Assembly (NCBI RefSeq): GCF_033439725.1
Contig: NW_026944385.1
Span: 1,769,001-1,833,000 of the forward strand
Source: Neurospora tetraspora
Lineage: Eukaryota; Ascomycota; Sordariomycetes; Sordariales; Sordariaceae
Length of the DNA: 64,000 nucleotides
Direction: 5' to 3'
Under the pieces are notes generated by a model. The model was not told the origin of the DNA, ran no database searches, and was given only the letters and a program-made list of their open reading frames with translations. Positions 1-10,573 of this stretch are shown in pieces (position 1 is the first letter of the stretch; the number at the start of each line of letters is the position of its first letter). A program made the position numbers and the translations under genes.

Positions 1-1
1 T

Positions 2-1090
2 CCGCTCATCAGCCCAGGCCTCCCAGCTAGCCCGGCTGCATACCGTCAAAGTCGGAGTCGAAGTCGAAGCCAACCCCCGTTACAGCCACACGCCAAACCC
101 ACCTTGAAGGCACTCAAAACCGGGCTTGATACGAGCACTAAAACCCTGGGGGACGCCAACGAGTTCTCAAAACCAGCCCACTACCCACTGGCACCCAGCC
201 CTCCTCCACCCGAAATCATCACGACATTACCGACCCCAGTTGACCAGGTCAAGCCATCCAACCCCGACCTCTTGACTCGCCGCCTGGGGCCCTCGACGGC
301 ACTTACCATATCGATTACCAAAGCCCCAAAGCTTACCATTCAAAAAATCACATCTTCCAAGTCCGAGCCAGAGCTTAAGTCAACATCCAAAGGTCCCGAA
401 TCAAGTAAATCCACCACCACCACCACTCCCCACACATTCGATTCCTTCCTCACTCCCTCCGGTACTCTCCAGACCGACGCTCACTCTACCCCCACTCCCA
501 CCTCCACCGCGGGCAACACCACCAAGAGCAGTAGCAGCAGCAACCTCTTCACCCGTCTAAAAGACAATACCACAACAACACTCCATCATCCCGCTCTGAG
601 TCGTACACTCAGCGCCAGCACCAGCACCAACCGCCGCCGTCAAGCACCAGCCACAGACCCAAGGAACATCGCGCCATGGGATCAGGTGCTTTTACCGGCC
701 TCTATCTCCAAGCCTGTCAACCTTGAAGTCGGAGAGAATAGCTCTACCAATATCAAGAAGCCAACCACAGTGCTAGATGGCACCAACCGCGCTGGTTCGG
801 AAAAAACAAACGCAATCGACGGTCACCTTCTCCAAGGGAGGTTAGGGGGGCAAGGTCCGAGGACGGCGCCGTTGCCAGCCGAGATGGAGGTCATGATGTC
901 GAGATTGGAATCAGTCGGAGTTGGTGTTGGACTTGGGATTGGATTGGATGGAGTTATCTTGAGTGTTGATGATGAGGTAAATCCTATAGCGGGACAACAC
1001 AAGAGGAGTGGTTCGGCTACTTCATTGAGGGGGAGAATGGGGCTGGGGCTGGGGCTGGGCTTGAAGAAGAGGGGGGGCGAATGTTGTTGA
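2..1090 (+). CDS. Low-complexity Ser/Thr/Pro-rich protein, C-terminal part (5' end outside window)
   Basis: The reading frame is open from the second base of the window to the TGA at 1088–1090, so the gene starts upstream of the window; the first in-frame initiator-like codon at 104 is a TTG and there is no reason to begin there. About 362 residues are visible. They are rich in Ser, Thr and Pro, with poly-Thr and poly-Ser tracts in the first half. A Gly-Leu/Gly-Val stretch with Met repeats follows near the C-terminus, and the end is basic (KKRGGECC). I see no enzymatic motif, signal peptide or membrane segment. The composition is that of a disordered regulatory or scaffold protein. The frame is credible because it is long, open to the window edge and ends cleanly, but function is unknown. 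Confidence 0.6.
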   Translation, partial: PLISPGLPASPAAYRQSRSRSRSQPPLQPHAKPTLKALKTGLDTSTKTLGDANEFSKPAHYPLAPSPPPPEIITTLPTPVDQVKPSNPDLLTRRLGPSTALTISITKAPKLTIQKITSSKSEPELKSTSKGPESSKSTTTTTPHTFDSFLTPSGTLQTDAHSTPTPTSTAGNTTKSSSSSNLFTRLKDNTTTTLHHPALSRTLSASTSTNRRRQAPATDPRNIAPWDQVLLPASISKPVNLEVGENSSTNIKKPTTVLDGTNRAGSEKTNAIDGHLLQGRLGGQGPRTAPLPAEMEVMMSRLESVGVGVGLGIGLDGVILSVDDEVNPIAGQHKRSGSATSLRGRMGLGLGLGLKKRGGECC

Positions 1091-2712
1091 TCGGATGGAT
1101 GGCTGTGCATTGATTGCATTTGGGGCTTCCTCGGGGTTTTCCTGAATGGCAACTGGGCCGACTCGTTACTGATTGGCGAATCGGGGCTTGGCTTCCATTG
1201 GGATGGGGGGCAATTGACTGTGTAACAGAAAATCTGAGACGAATGCATACATGCCTATTCGAGTAAATGATCGTTCCAAATTTGCCGTAAGCCTATCCTT
1301 TTCTTACTGGACCATGGGATGGCACAATGAGGAACGAAATGAGTATATAGGTAACGAGTGGTACTCCAACACTCGCTGCCTCGACCTTCTTTCTTTCTCT
1401 CTTTTACTTGGTCACCGATTCCCTCTTTTGATCTTTATTCATCCCTGAGTCGCCTTCTTTTCAGCTGCTACCTTGGCAGCATGTAAAGAAGGTCTTAGAA
1501 TATCGGCAGCATGTAAAGAAGCGCTTAGAATATCGGCAGAAGGGGTGGGGGGGTGGGAGGGGTTGCTCTGACAGGCGGCGGTTTGGGCAGAGGTCGAAAA
1601 GAGAATTGAAAGCGAAAGACCACTCACTGGATTCGTCACCTCCCGTCTCTTCGAGAAGTTCAATTATGGCATACGAAACCTGGCCTTCGCATTCTGCCAC
1701 ACTCGTTTCCCAGCAAGACAACGAACGGCACAACCCTCCTCCACCTCCCATACCGTTCGTTTTCCAACCTGCCAACATGAAACACCCAACTTCAAAGCAA
1801 AAAAAAACATGTTACAGATAGCCAGCAAGCTGGTGTCTTTCTTCAGCTTGGGCAACACTACTACAACGATGAGAAACTTGACAAGCCGAACTCCAGCACC
1901 CAACAACCCATTCATGCCTCGGTGAACTGCAGTCACTACCACCCTATCAACCACTGCGATATATGATACCTAGAGGCAGCAGCCGCACTCGCATTTCGAA
2001 TGTTATCCGCGGCAGCAACATACTCTCTGCTGGGGTCACATTTGCCGGGAATGAATGGATGGTTCACCACTCTTCTGGAGTTTTTGACCTCTTACGGTAT
2101 TGGGTTTGTTTTGGGAGTCTTTAGCTCCAATAGTTAGGGTCAATTGCTTTCTCTTCTCTGGAGGATCACTTCAGTCATTGTAGCCCAGGTAATCACAAGG
2201 CCACACACAAGCTGGATGGATGGATGTCTGACATCAGAAGAGCGGACTATGCAGCTGCAATATCGAAAGCAATCCAGAGTTGTCTCAAGGATGCGAATAA
2301 TTCATTCACTACCTCCTTTCATCAGCATACCTTAACCATAGCAATCACAACCCTCCTTCCCAACATTCTCTCTCTCGGGCTATCTAGGTATATTTTCTCT
2401 CCTTTTTGACCTCTGACGTCTGAACCTCCAACCTCTTCCCATTCGCCCACTCATGAACAGTGTCTATAAAACCGAAATCCGACAAAAACAAACTGGGTAT
2501 AACTTCATCGCCTGACACCTCACCGACCTCACTGTCCTCCCTGTCCGCACGACTTCACCACTTCACAACTTCACCATCACTCCTTATCCTTCCCCTCCAA
2601 TCCCCTCAAACCCCCTCAAACGCTCTCAAACCCTCAACTAGTCAAGCTAGTTCAACCCCCAGCTCAATACCCAGCGTGACTAGTCCCCTGACCATCAACC
2701 CTCGGATCCAGT
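1091..2712. other. Intergenic region, no convincing gene
   Basis: Only short, mutually overlapping open frames of 60–105 codons occur here and none looks conserved. The stretch holds one small tandem repeat (annotated separately), several pyrimidine-rich runs, and a TATAAAA-like site at 2465–2470 whose downstream frame runs antisense into the next gene. It is 3' flank for the genes on both sides. Confidence 0.5.
1474..1540. repeat. 30-bp direct tandem repeat, about 2.2 copies
   Basis: The unit beginning GGCAGCATGTAAAGAAGG and ending TTAGAATATC is repeated twice in tandem with two mismatches (GGTC versus GCGC), followed by a partial third copy. It lies in non-coding DNA. Confidence 0.75.
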
Positions 2713-3510
2713 TTATTTCAACAAATCACTCCCATGCGGTGGTCCGGCCGTATTTGATCCCGGGCCCGGTAAGTTTGCCGTTGTGTTCGAACTGCCACCC
2801 ACGTCGTGTACGTGATGTCCCGAGCCAAAGCCAGAGCCAGAGCCAGCTGTCGTCGCATGCCCCTGTTGTGGCAGATGTTGGTTATTATGGTGCGCCCCCA
2901 CCGCACCGAGCCCGTGTCCAGTCCCTGCGGCGGTGACGGTAGAAGCGTTGGTAGCCACGTCTACTCCGTGATGAAACCCGTGACGGTGCGGGTGACGCTG
3001 CGGAGGAACTGGAACGTCGCTATTCGGATTATCCATCCGGTTGTTGTGGTTGGGGTCGTCGACGTGCGAGTCGAGAGTAGTGTTGGCTAGGCGAGAGGAG
3101 TGTGTTGGGCCGTAGTAACCACCACCCTCGGGCACCGCATCGTGTTGCTGATGTTGTTGGTTGTAGGCATGATGGGATCCGGTGGTGGTGGTGGAAGAAC
3201 CAGCGCCGCCGCGCATACTTGGGCCCATGCCAGTGTGTTGGTGGTGATGGGAACCTGGTTCGTGAGGACCGTGTCCGTAGGTACCCTCAGCGGTGGCCAT
3301 GGCGGCGACGGGCTGATGATCCATGGTGCTGTCCACTCGGGGATCGAGCTTGTTGAGGATGTCGTGCTTGTGGAAGCCGGCTGTGGAGGGTGCTGGGCCA
3401 GAGGCGGGATGTTCGCCAAAGGTTTGGTTGGGCTTCATGGTGGCGGCCGAGTGGTTGGTTGTCTGGTCGGCGCTGGCGCGACGAGTTGCTCGCTCGGTTG
3501 AGGAGAACAT
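2713..3510 (-). CDS. His/Gly-rich hydrophilic protein with duplicated AG-H-D-LNKLDPRVDS motif
   Basis: A single-exon frame of 265 codons starts at an ATG at 3510. The protein is very hydrophilic, with His-, Gly-, Ser- and Thr-rich low complexity and no Cys or membrane segment. Near residue 40 it carries STAGFHKHDILNKLDPRVDS, a motif I know from fungal small stress or surface-annotated proteins. The C-terminus ends with a second, shortened copy (NTAGPPHGSDLLK), so the motif brackets the low-complexity middle. The family has no proven biochemical activity; a desiccation- or stress-related disordered protein is my inference. The antisense frame at 2460–2936 is judged a shadow. Confidence 0.65.
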   Translation of the reverse strand: MFSSTERATRRASADQTTNHSAATMKPNQTFGEHPASGPAPSTAGFHKHDILNKLDPRVDSTMDHQPVAAMATAEGTYGHGPHEPGSHHHQHTGMGPSMRGGAGSSTTTTGSHHAYNQQHQQHDAVPEGGGYYGPTHSSRLANTTLDSHVDDPNHNNRMDNPNSDVPVPPQRHPHRHGFHHGVDVATNASTVTAAGTGHGLGAVGAHHNNQHLPQQGHATTAGSGSGFGSGHHVHDVGGSSNTTANLPGPGSNTAGPPHGSDLLK

Positions 3511-4374
3511 GTTGTTGTCTGGTATAAATGTTGGGAGACTATACTAGGTTGTTCTTGGTGTAGTTAGTATAGGGTTATAGTTGTTAACGTGTATAGGGAA
3601 GCAAGGGAGAATCGTGTGAAAGTTGGTGTTGTTGGTGATGTGATGAATTGCCATCAGATGTTCTTCCAGACATCAATGTTATATACCACGTCAGTTCACA
3701 AAGCCCACAATCAGTCATTCTTGCCTTTTCTTCCACAACATTTGCCCCAAAGAGGAAGAAACCTGTTGAGCCCGCTTGCCTATGGTGATCTCATTCTACC
3801 CGTACCCACGTCACGTTTAGTTGGCAGCGTTCAGAAGCGTGGACTTATTTTACCAGGAGCTGCGGCGGAACTTGTCCGGAGAATTCATGTCCAAACTTGG
3901 GCCAGGGCGGGAGCGAATGATCTCATCCCGTTGTGTCACCTGCCCGAACAACGCCACATCTAGATCGCGGGAAGGGATACCGGTAAAGGTAAATTGGAAA
4001 TGACGACAGAGCACTCGCAGGAGCACACACTGGACGGCCTCCTCACTTACGTCGATCGTTTTGGGGTGCTGATATCGATACACATCTCCAAGGAGTCATG
4101 AGTGGTAAACAAGTAGACAGACATAGATCTTGCTACATACCTAGCTACTGAATGAAACCCTACAGCTCATTCCAATCCATCACAAAAACCTCCAGAAGCC
4201 GCTCAGACAAAACATAAACCAGCTCGAAACCATAAACTCCTGGGCATCATCAGAGTCCCCATCATAATCGTGTCGTTAAGTAGGCAGCTCTCCACCTATT
4301 CATCCATTGAATGTACCGTAGAAAAAAAAAGAAGTCATCGATAATCATTGCAAACCCTCCATCTCAAATACCGT
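3511..4374. other. Intergenic region between divergent 5' and 3' ends
   Basis: This holds the upstream region of the His/Gly-rich gene and the 3' flank of VID27. Frames at 3589–3963 (+) and 3850–4083 (−) overlap each other in antisense and neither has a recognisable domain, so I annotate no gene. Confidence 0.45.
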
Positions 4375-7120
4375 TTAGTACGGCGAGTTGACGATGTCTT
4401 CCCTCCTCAGCCTCTGAACAGCCGGCGTCCGAGGACCACCGACTCTGTTACCCGAACCTCCCCTCGCGGCGTTGAGGAAATCGCCGGCAATGCTCTCTCT
4501 TGTCGGCCTCTTGAGACGAGTGTGATCAACCATGTTGACCTCGTGTGGAAGTGCGACAATCACATTCTTGTCTGTACCGAACTTGAAGTCGTCGGCCTTG
4601 ACATCGTCCGTATATCGCTTGATGAGATACGGTGTCTTCCTGCCGGTGAGCACCTTCTTAAGGTTCCATTCAATGATATACGGACCAGTGGCGGTAATGA
4701 TGCTGGTCTCCTCAGTTCCGGTACCCGTGTTGAACTTGGCAGGCGTGAAGTTAACAGGCTTGCCAGTCTCATGGGTGAACTGGGCCACATGCTCGGGAGT
4801 CAGAGCAAGACGGCGTGGCTGAGGCTTCGAGTCGGCAGCAAAGGACTTCTCGAATCCAAGCTTGCCATCATTCTTACCTCCCCTTTGCAGGGCGTCGACC
4901 AGCAGGAGGTAGTTGCGGCACGTGGCAAGGACCCAGCGACCGTCGGCAGAAACATCGAGACCGAGAATGGGCTCACCAAGAGCGGGGATGTGGGTCTTGG
5001 CGTTGATACCGAGGCGGTCAAACAGACGAATGTCACCCTTGTTGGATGCCACGGCGATATAACCCTTCTCGGTAGTCGCAAGGGCAGAGAAGTCGTTCTT
5101 GCTGGCGTACTGCTTCAGCTGGCTGTCGACAAGCTTGGTTCCGGAAACACGAGGATCGATACGGTAGAGCGCATTTCGGCTAATACCCAAGAAGGTAGGT
5201 TCGTGGGTCATCTGGGCGAATTTGTTTTCGGGTGCAAAGGTAACAACGGGGATGTCGTCATGAACCTTCCACTCGTCGACAACCTTGCCGTACTCGAGAT
5301 CCATGCGATACAGCTTGTTCGGGTCACCATCTTTTTGGAGGACAAGGTTCCGATCCTCGTTGTGGAGCATGACCTTCGTAGGCGAGAAGAGCTCGCCCTT
5401 TGGCGTCTCGACCTTGGAGATGTTTGTGCTGAATTCGAGATGGTTGCTGGGCGTATGCTTGAAGACACCAATCTTGGAGCCGCGGACAACAAACGACCGA
5501 TCGTGCTTGTAACCAACAGCGATCGACTTGTTGGTGTCGGTGTCCTTGGGCTTGTATTCAACATCATCATCCTCCTCGTCGGTGTCGTAGTGTTCGCTTT
5601 GGGGACCACCATCCTCGGCATCCTCAAACTCCTCCTCTTCTTCCTCCTCCTCCTCAGGATGCTGGTCCTCAAGAACCAGGTCGTTGAACGCATCGAGAAC
5701 ATAGTTCTGTTCGGTCTCCTTGATCTTGGCCCATTTCATCTCATTCTGCTGTTCCCAGAGAGCAGACGTCAAACCCTCTTGGAATCGGTCGAGGGTGGGC
5801 TGGTCCTTGAAGCGCAGTAGCCACGAATACGCTGAGCCATCGTCCGTGAACTGGTTGAAGATGAAAGAGAGATATTCGGGGTTGAAGACTGGGTTGATCT
5901 CCGAGCTAATGGGAATGCCGAGCCACTCGCGGTCGGGAGTCGAGACTTGCAACCAGTACTTCCAGTTGCCAATTTCGGAGACTGTTGCTGTCACCGAGTC
6001 GGCCTGGAGGACGAATGCTCCCGAGGGAAAATCGTAGAAGTGAAGCTCGCCCTTCTCGGCGGCCATAACCTCACGGGCCTCAGGAGGTACCGTGGCCTTT
6101 GGGGGACTATAGTTTCTCTCTTTCTTGACAGGAGTAGACTTGACAGGAGTAGACTTGGCAGTAGTAGACTTGGCGGGTGTAGAGGGGCCTGCGGCGGCCT
6201 TCTCCCGCTTGACGCTAGTGTTGGCCGAGTGTAGAGGCATGGCGTCGATGGAGTCGATTGACCGCGTAAGAAGGGCAGGGCTGTGAATGGGGCTAGCCTG
6301 AGGGATCGGTGGCTCGTCAAAGAACTCGAACTGCTGGAGGTCCTCTTCCGTGGCCAAGGTATTGGGCTTGCGATATCTGCGCTCGTACTGGCACTGCTTG
6401 GCAGCGAGCTCGAACTGGTCGACTAGCGAGGATGAGATGGTGGTGTCGCAAACAAACTCGTAGACGTCTCCCACGTCTCCGCTCAGGTCGCGCCAGGCCA
6501 AAACGTGATCGCCACCTTCTCTCTGTTCGACGCGGAAGTGGAGGGCCTCGTCGAGCAGGAATGTCTTTTCGTCGCGTTCGGCAGCGAGGATGTCGGCGTC
6601 GATGTCGGCGTCCTCACCTTCCTCTTCGGCGAGCAACTCGGCCTCGCCCTCTTCGTATACTCGCTGTACGACGAGCTGGTACTGGAAGTCTTGTGCTGTG
6701 CGACGGATGCGCGCCGAGGCGTCCTTGAAGAGGAGTTCGGAATATCCCTTGGGAGAGAGAGGTCTGACGAGGTAGAGCTGGCCTTGAGGAAGCTCGACTA
6801 GCGTTTCCTGGTTGTTACCGGAACCAAACAGAAGCTTGGCCGCTATAGGGTAAGTTAGCCAATGATCGTAACGAGGCTTTGAAGGGTTGATGTTCGCGTG
6901 GTTGGGTAATGTGAATGGGTCTTTGAAAAAACCATCGATCGTGAGGAAGGCAAGAGGTGTAGATTGGGCGCGTTGCTGGGGCCAGCCCAGCGTTGCTTCC
7001 TGGTGGATGCTCCCACCACTGAACGCCAGCGATCATATGCCACAACGGTGGGGGAGTGCTTCAGGGTTCGTTTGAGTGGAGGGGAATCCATATTGACTTA
7101 CCTCCTCTGAGGACAAACAT
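4375..7120 (-). CDS. VID27: VID27-like vacuolar import and degradation protein
   Basis: Two exons fit: 7120–7102 and 6842–4375, with GTAAGT at the donor and TAG at the acceptor, giving 828 residues. The short first exon (MFVLRG) joined to AKLLFGSGNNQETLVELPQG restores the typical Vid27 N-terminus. An N-terminal domain is followed by a Ser/Thr/Lys-rich linker with repeated TPVKST units, then a PH-like middle region and an acidic stretch (poly-Glu around EEEEEEEEFEDAED). The C-terminal half is the conserved Vid27 beta-propeller region, beginning near YKHDRSFVVRGSKIGVF. In yeast the family is linked to vacuolar import and degradation of fructose-1,6-bisphosphatase, but the molecular role is poorly defined. 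The length matches the family (about 780–830). The 490-codon frame on the opposite strand is a shadow. Confidence 0.93.
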
Positions 7121-7860
7121 TGCTGCCGTCGGTCAAATATGATACTTGACTAATCGTATTGGACGTGATATGAGGTTTCACAGCTTAGCAACCGGCGTGG
7201 ACGGTGCGTTATCGCTGGCTGTGAATTGTGAATGTCGAAGGGAAGGAGCCCCGGTGTTGAAAGGTAAAAGTAAATAGAGAGGATAGCGCTCTGATCAGTG
7301 GGGACGTTGCATGTTCTGGCCTTCCTTGCCTTCTGGAACGAACCTTCAGGTGCAGGGCAGAGGCAGCTTCAAGTCTGGGGGAGAGGGTACCACAAGGAAC
7401 CTGCAAAAGCTGCGTCATAACAAGGCGGAACGTGGCGGTGCATGTCCTTCTAAACCAATTAAGACCATGATTGTCGACAGGAACGCCACGGACAGCCAAA
7501 GCCCAGCTGAGTCACATGCGTGCCGCCGCTCATCTCGTCTCACTTTCAACAACAAAGGGAGGCGTCCAACTGTTAACACCCTAACATTTTGCAGCGTAAA
7601 GGCCGCCATTCTCTGTTAAGGACCGTCACTCACCACCATCTAACATGAACGACGCTTGTGCCGTCTCGTTGATGCCAGGAGATTCCAATGAGCACAAGCC
7701 GTAGAGATCTAGGCCGATGACGACAAGTCTAGAATGGTATGTGATTCGCTCTTCATCTATCATAAATAATCAAGGACAAACGCCGGAAAGCAAGAAACAA
7801 CCGAAAGCCCCAGCAACACAGGAGGCGCCTGGACTCCTGTGTAAACCCCGAAGGGATGGG
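7121..7860. other. Intergenic region, promoter side of VID27
   Basis: Contains the upstream region of VID27 and the 3' flank of the prenylcysteine oxidase gene. Short frames at 7209–7619 overlap on both strands and have no recognisable content. Confidence 0.45.
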
Positions 7861-9786
7861 TTAAAGGTCCACCAGCGGCATCTCGGGCAACTCGGTAGGC
7901 CGTGTCTTGGGAACTTCACCCGCCTTCCGCACTCCTCCCCTACCAGCGCCTCTTCCTGCTCTGTCACAAGTCATCTTGAGCTGTTGGCCTGGCGCCAGGC
8001 TACCATCACCACTCTGGACACCTCCACTCTCTACTCCCCTCATGTCGTCCACAATCAGTCTCGCCACGTTTTTGCCCATCAAAGCGTTGGTCTCCATGGT
8101 CGAGATGAAGCTCTCCATACCAGAGGTGTAGTAAAGGCCGGTTCCAACAATGGGGTCCTGGAATGTTACGCGAGGCTCGGCCTTGGGATACGAGTAGAAC
8201 ACATGGGGATAGTACCACGAAATGGGGCCGACTTCAGCACTTGACTGGTCCTTTGGCTCGGCGACAAACGTCTCTGGGACCTTGACACCAAAGAGACGGC
8301 GGAGAAACTCGGGAGTGACCTTCTCAGGAGAAAAGATCTTGTAGGCGTACTCCTCCTTCTGGGTCTTGGGGTTCACCAGCTTACGCAACATGCTGATGCT
8401 AAAGAAGCCAGCGCTTCCCGCGCCTTCCACTCCCGATGTCGCGTTATCATTCTTGCCGAGTGTTGTTAGCACTGTTCCGGGGAGAGCTTTGGGATTCTCC
8501 AGACCAAAGAATCCGGGGCTGTAGCGGAAGGGCGAGGTGAAAATGGTGACATGAAGCTGCACATAAGGTATCTCATCAATGTGGGTTTCCAGCACACCAT
8601 CCGCGATTTTGATGTTGCTGAATTGGTACGGATTGGCGAGGATGACATTGTCGAACTCCACTGGATAGGCTGTGTCCTCCTGAGATGATGAATGAATAGC
8701 TCGGAGGCTGTACCTGGCGGAAGTGGTGGTTTCGTTTCCGGTTTTCGCGAAAGCGATAGATGACACCGAGGTGTTGAGCATGATGGTGGCCCCCGAACTC
8801 TCAACCATCTTCTGGAATATTTGCCAGTTGCCACCTTGAACAGCTGTCGAGCCTGCGGGCGCCATCGCAACCATGGTATCGAGTCCATGGAGGCGTCCAA
8901 TATTGGAGGCGTAGTTGACCCGGGTGCTGGCTTGAATGATGTCGTGGGCATAGGCACCATAAATCTGGAAACTGTCAGTCAAACAGTCGACCAAGACTCG
9001 TTCCGCAACTTACATCATTCGTTTTCAAGAACTCCTCGCCAGTCGCCCCCGTAACAGAGGTCAAGCCAAGATCATATGCGCGTTGTGTCAGAGATTTGAA
9101 TGGAAAGTACGGTTCTTCGTACATGCGCAAGAATTTGGAAACAGTCTCCTGAACGAGATCATTTGTCCGCTTAGGGGTCCGAACGCCGTACTGCCAGACG
9201 ATGTGCCAGAGCTGGGATATCCAGCTGCTGCTCGTGTCAATCTCAAAGAGAAACTTCTCGCCGTCCCAGATTCCCATTTTAGGGTCGGAGCCTACATCAG
9301 GATCCTTCTTTCGTAAGCCAAACTCCTCCACCGACTTGTTGAGGATGTAGTTCTTCTCGATGAAGATGCTGGCTCCCAGTTCAAGTCGAAGCGAGGGGTC
9401 ATCATAGGGGTTGATGGTGAGAGTCCGTCCACCAATATGATCTGTCTTTTCGAAGATGGTGATGTTGACACCGACGTTGTATTGTTCGGCATACTTGCGC
9501 AAGTGGTAGGCGGCGGAAGACCCGGCTGCCCCAGCTCCTGTGTGGTGTATTAGCTTCTTGTGAGTGGGAACGATGTGTACGGAGAGAGATCAAGAAAATG
9601 AAAGAAAATCCATGTGAATCAGGATAAAACTGGAAACTCACCGATGACGGCGACCTGTCGCACCGGTGTGTCTCTAGATTCGAGGTTGTCTCCCTCGATC
9701 GCAACGGGGATTCTGCGGGCAAGAGCTGGCGATGTAAACAGAAGCAGCGCCGCAGCGGCGGACTGCAAATCGCATGGCAGTCTCAT
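7861..9786 (-). CDS. Prenylcysteine oxidase (farnesylcysteine lyase family), secretory
   Basis: Three exons (9786–9642, 9537–9014, 8964–7861) joined by standard introns encode 590 residues. Exon 1 gives a signal peptide (MRLPCDLQSAAAALLLFTSPALA). The first intron interrupts the FAD-binding motif, read as VAVIGAGAAGSSAAYHLRKY at about residues 44–63. A glutamate-type dinucleotide motif region follows (ITIFEKTDHIGGRT). The rest matches the prenylcysteine lyase domain, including GLDTMVAMAPAGSTAVQGGNW. These flavoproteins oxidise the thioether of prenylated cysteine released from degraded prenyl-proteins, giving cysteine, an isoprenoid aldehyde and peroxide, in lysosome/vacuole-type compartments. 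That fits the signal peptide. I chose the ATG at 9786 because it alone supplies the signal peptide and the first half of the FAD motif. Confidence 0.9.
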
Positions 9787-10573
9787 GCTGTGTTTGGGAA
9801 CGTGGCGGTAGGTAGGTTTGTGTTGCCTTCGTTTACACGAATCGGTTGAAGCGAAGAAGCAAGAGCACTTGATGAACTTGAAGGTATGAGAAATAGATGG
9901 AGGAAGGAAACACTTCTCTATTTATTGGGTTATCTGACATTGAAATTCGGACCAGTCGTTCCAAGGGAAAGCCGCGGTGTAACACAAGCTGCATTTGTCG
10001 CAGCTTTATTTTGAATACGGCAGGAGCTCAGTTGGTATCAAGTAGAGAGAGCTTCCCGTCGCAGTGAGCCGTTGCACCCTGCCGGAAAGTGGCATGAAGC
10101 CACGTTCAAGTGATATGTGAGTACACCAATTTCCTCTGTGTTTGCTCATCGAACAAAGTACACACCTATCATCTTGCCGCTATCTTTTAAATACGCAGAC
10201 AACCTACCTTAACTTGAGACGTCAGGGCAGGCCACCTGATGGTGGAAACAGCTCAGTTTGTACGGGAGGTGGTCATAGCTTCTTGTCCATCCCACCGCCT
10301 GCCACCGCCCCTCCATGCCAGCACGCCCTCCAGAATGCCAGCACTGACGGGAGCGGGACCACAAGCTGTACCTACGACAGGGGCTGCCTGCCGCATGCCA
10401 TCCGCTGCCGCCTCCGCCCAAATCGACGCCTGGACTGGAACACCACGGAAAAAAAAGTTAACGCAAGATCGGGGAACAGCTCCTTTACATGCCAAAGAAC
10501 ATCCCGCCCTGCAATCACATCTCTCCTATACAAACAATCTCGATATCCCCGTCCCATCCACAGTTAATCCGCC
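9787..10573. other. Divergent promoter region of prenylcysteine oxidase and CCT6
   Basis: The two genes are transcribed away from each other from this stretch. Frames at 10142–10736 overlap on both strands and look like chance. A pyrimidine-rich run precedes the CCT6 ATG. No clear TATA box stands out. Confidence 0.5.

Noticed and set aside
2460-2936. 158-codon plus-strand frame after a TATAAAA-like site
   Set aside because: Ser/Pro low complexity, and its 3' half is antisense to the His/Gly-rich gene.
3850-4083. 77-codon minus-strand frame
   Set aside because: No recognisable content and it overlaps plus-strand frames; too little to support a gene.
4348-5820. 490-codon open frame on the plus strand
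   Set aside because: It is wholly antisense to the conserved VID27 propeller region; codon bias (few TA-containing codons) keeps the opposite strand open.
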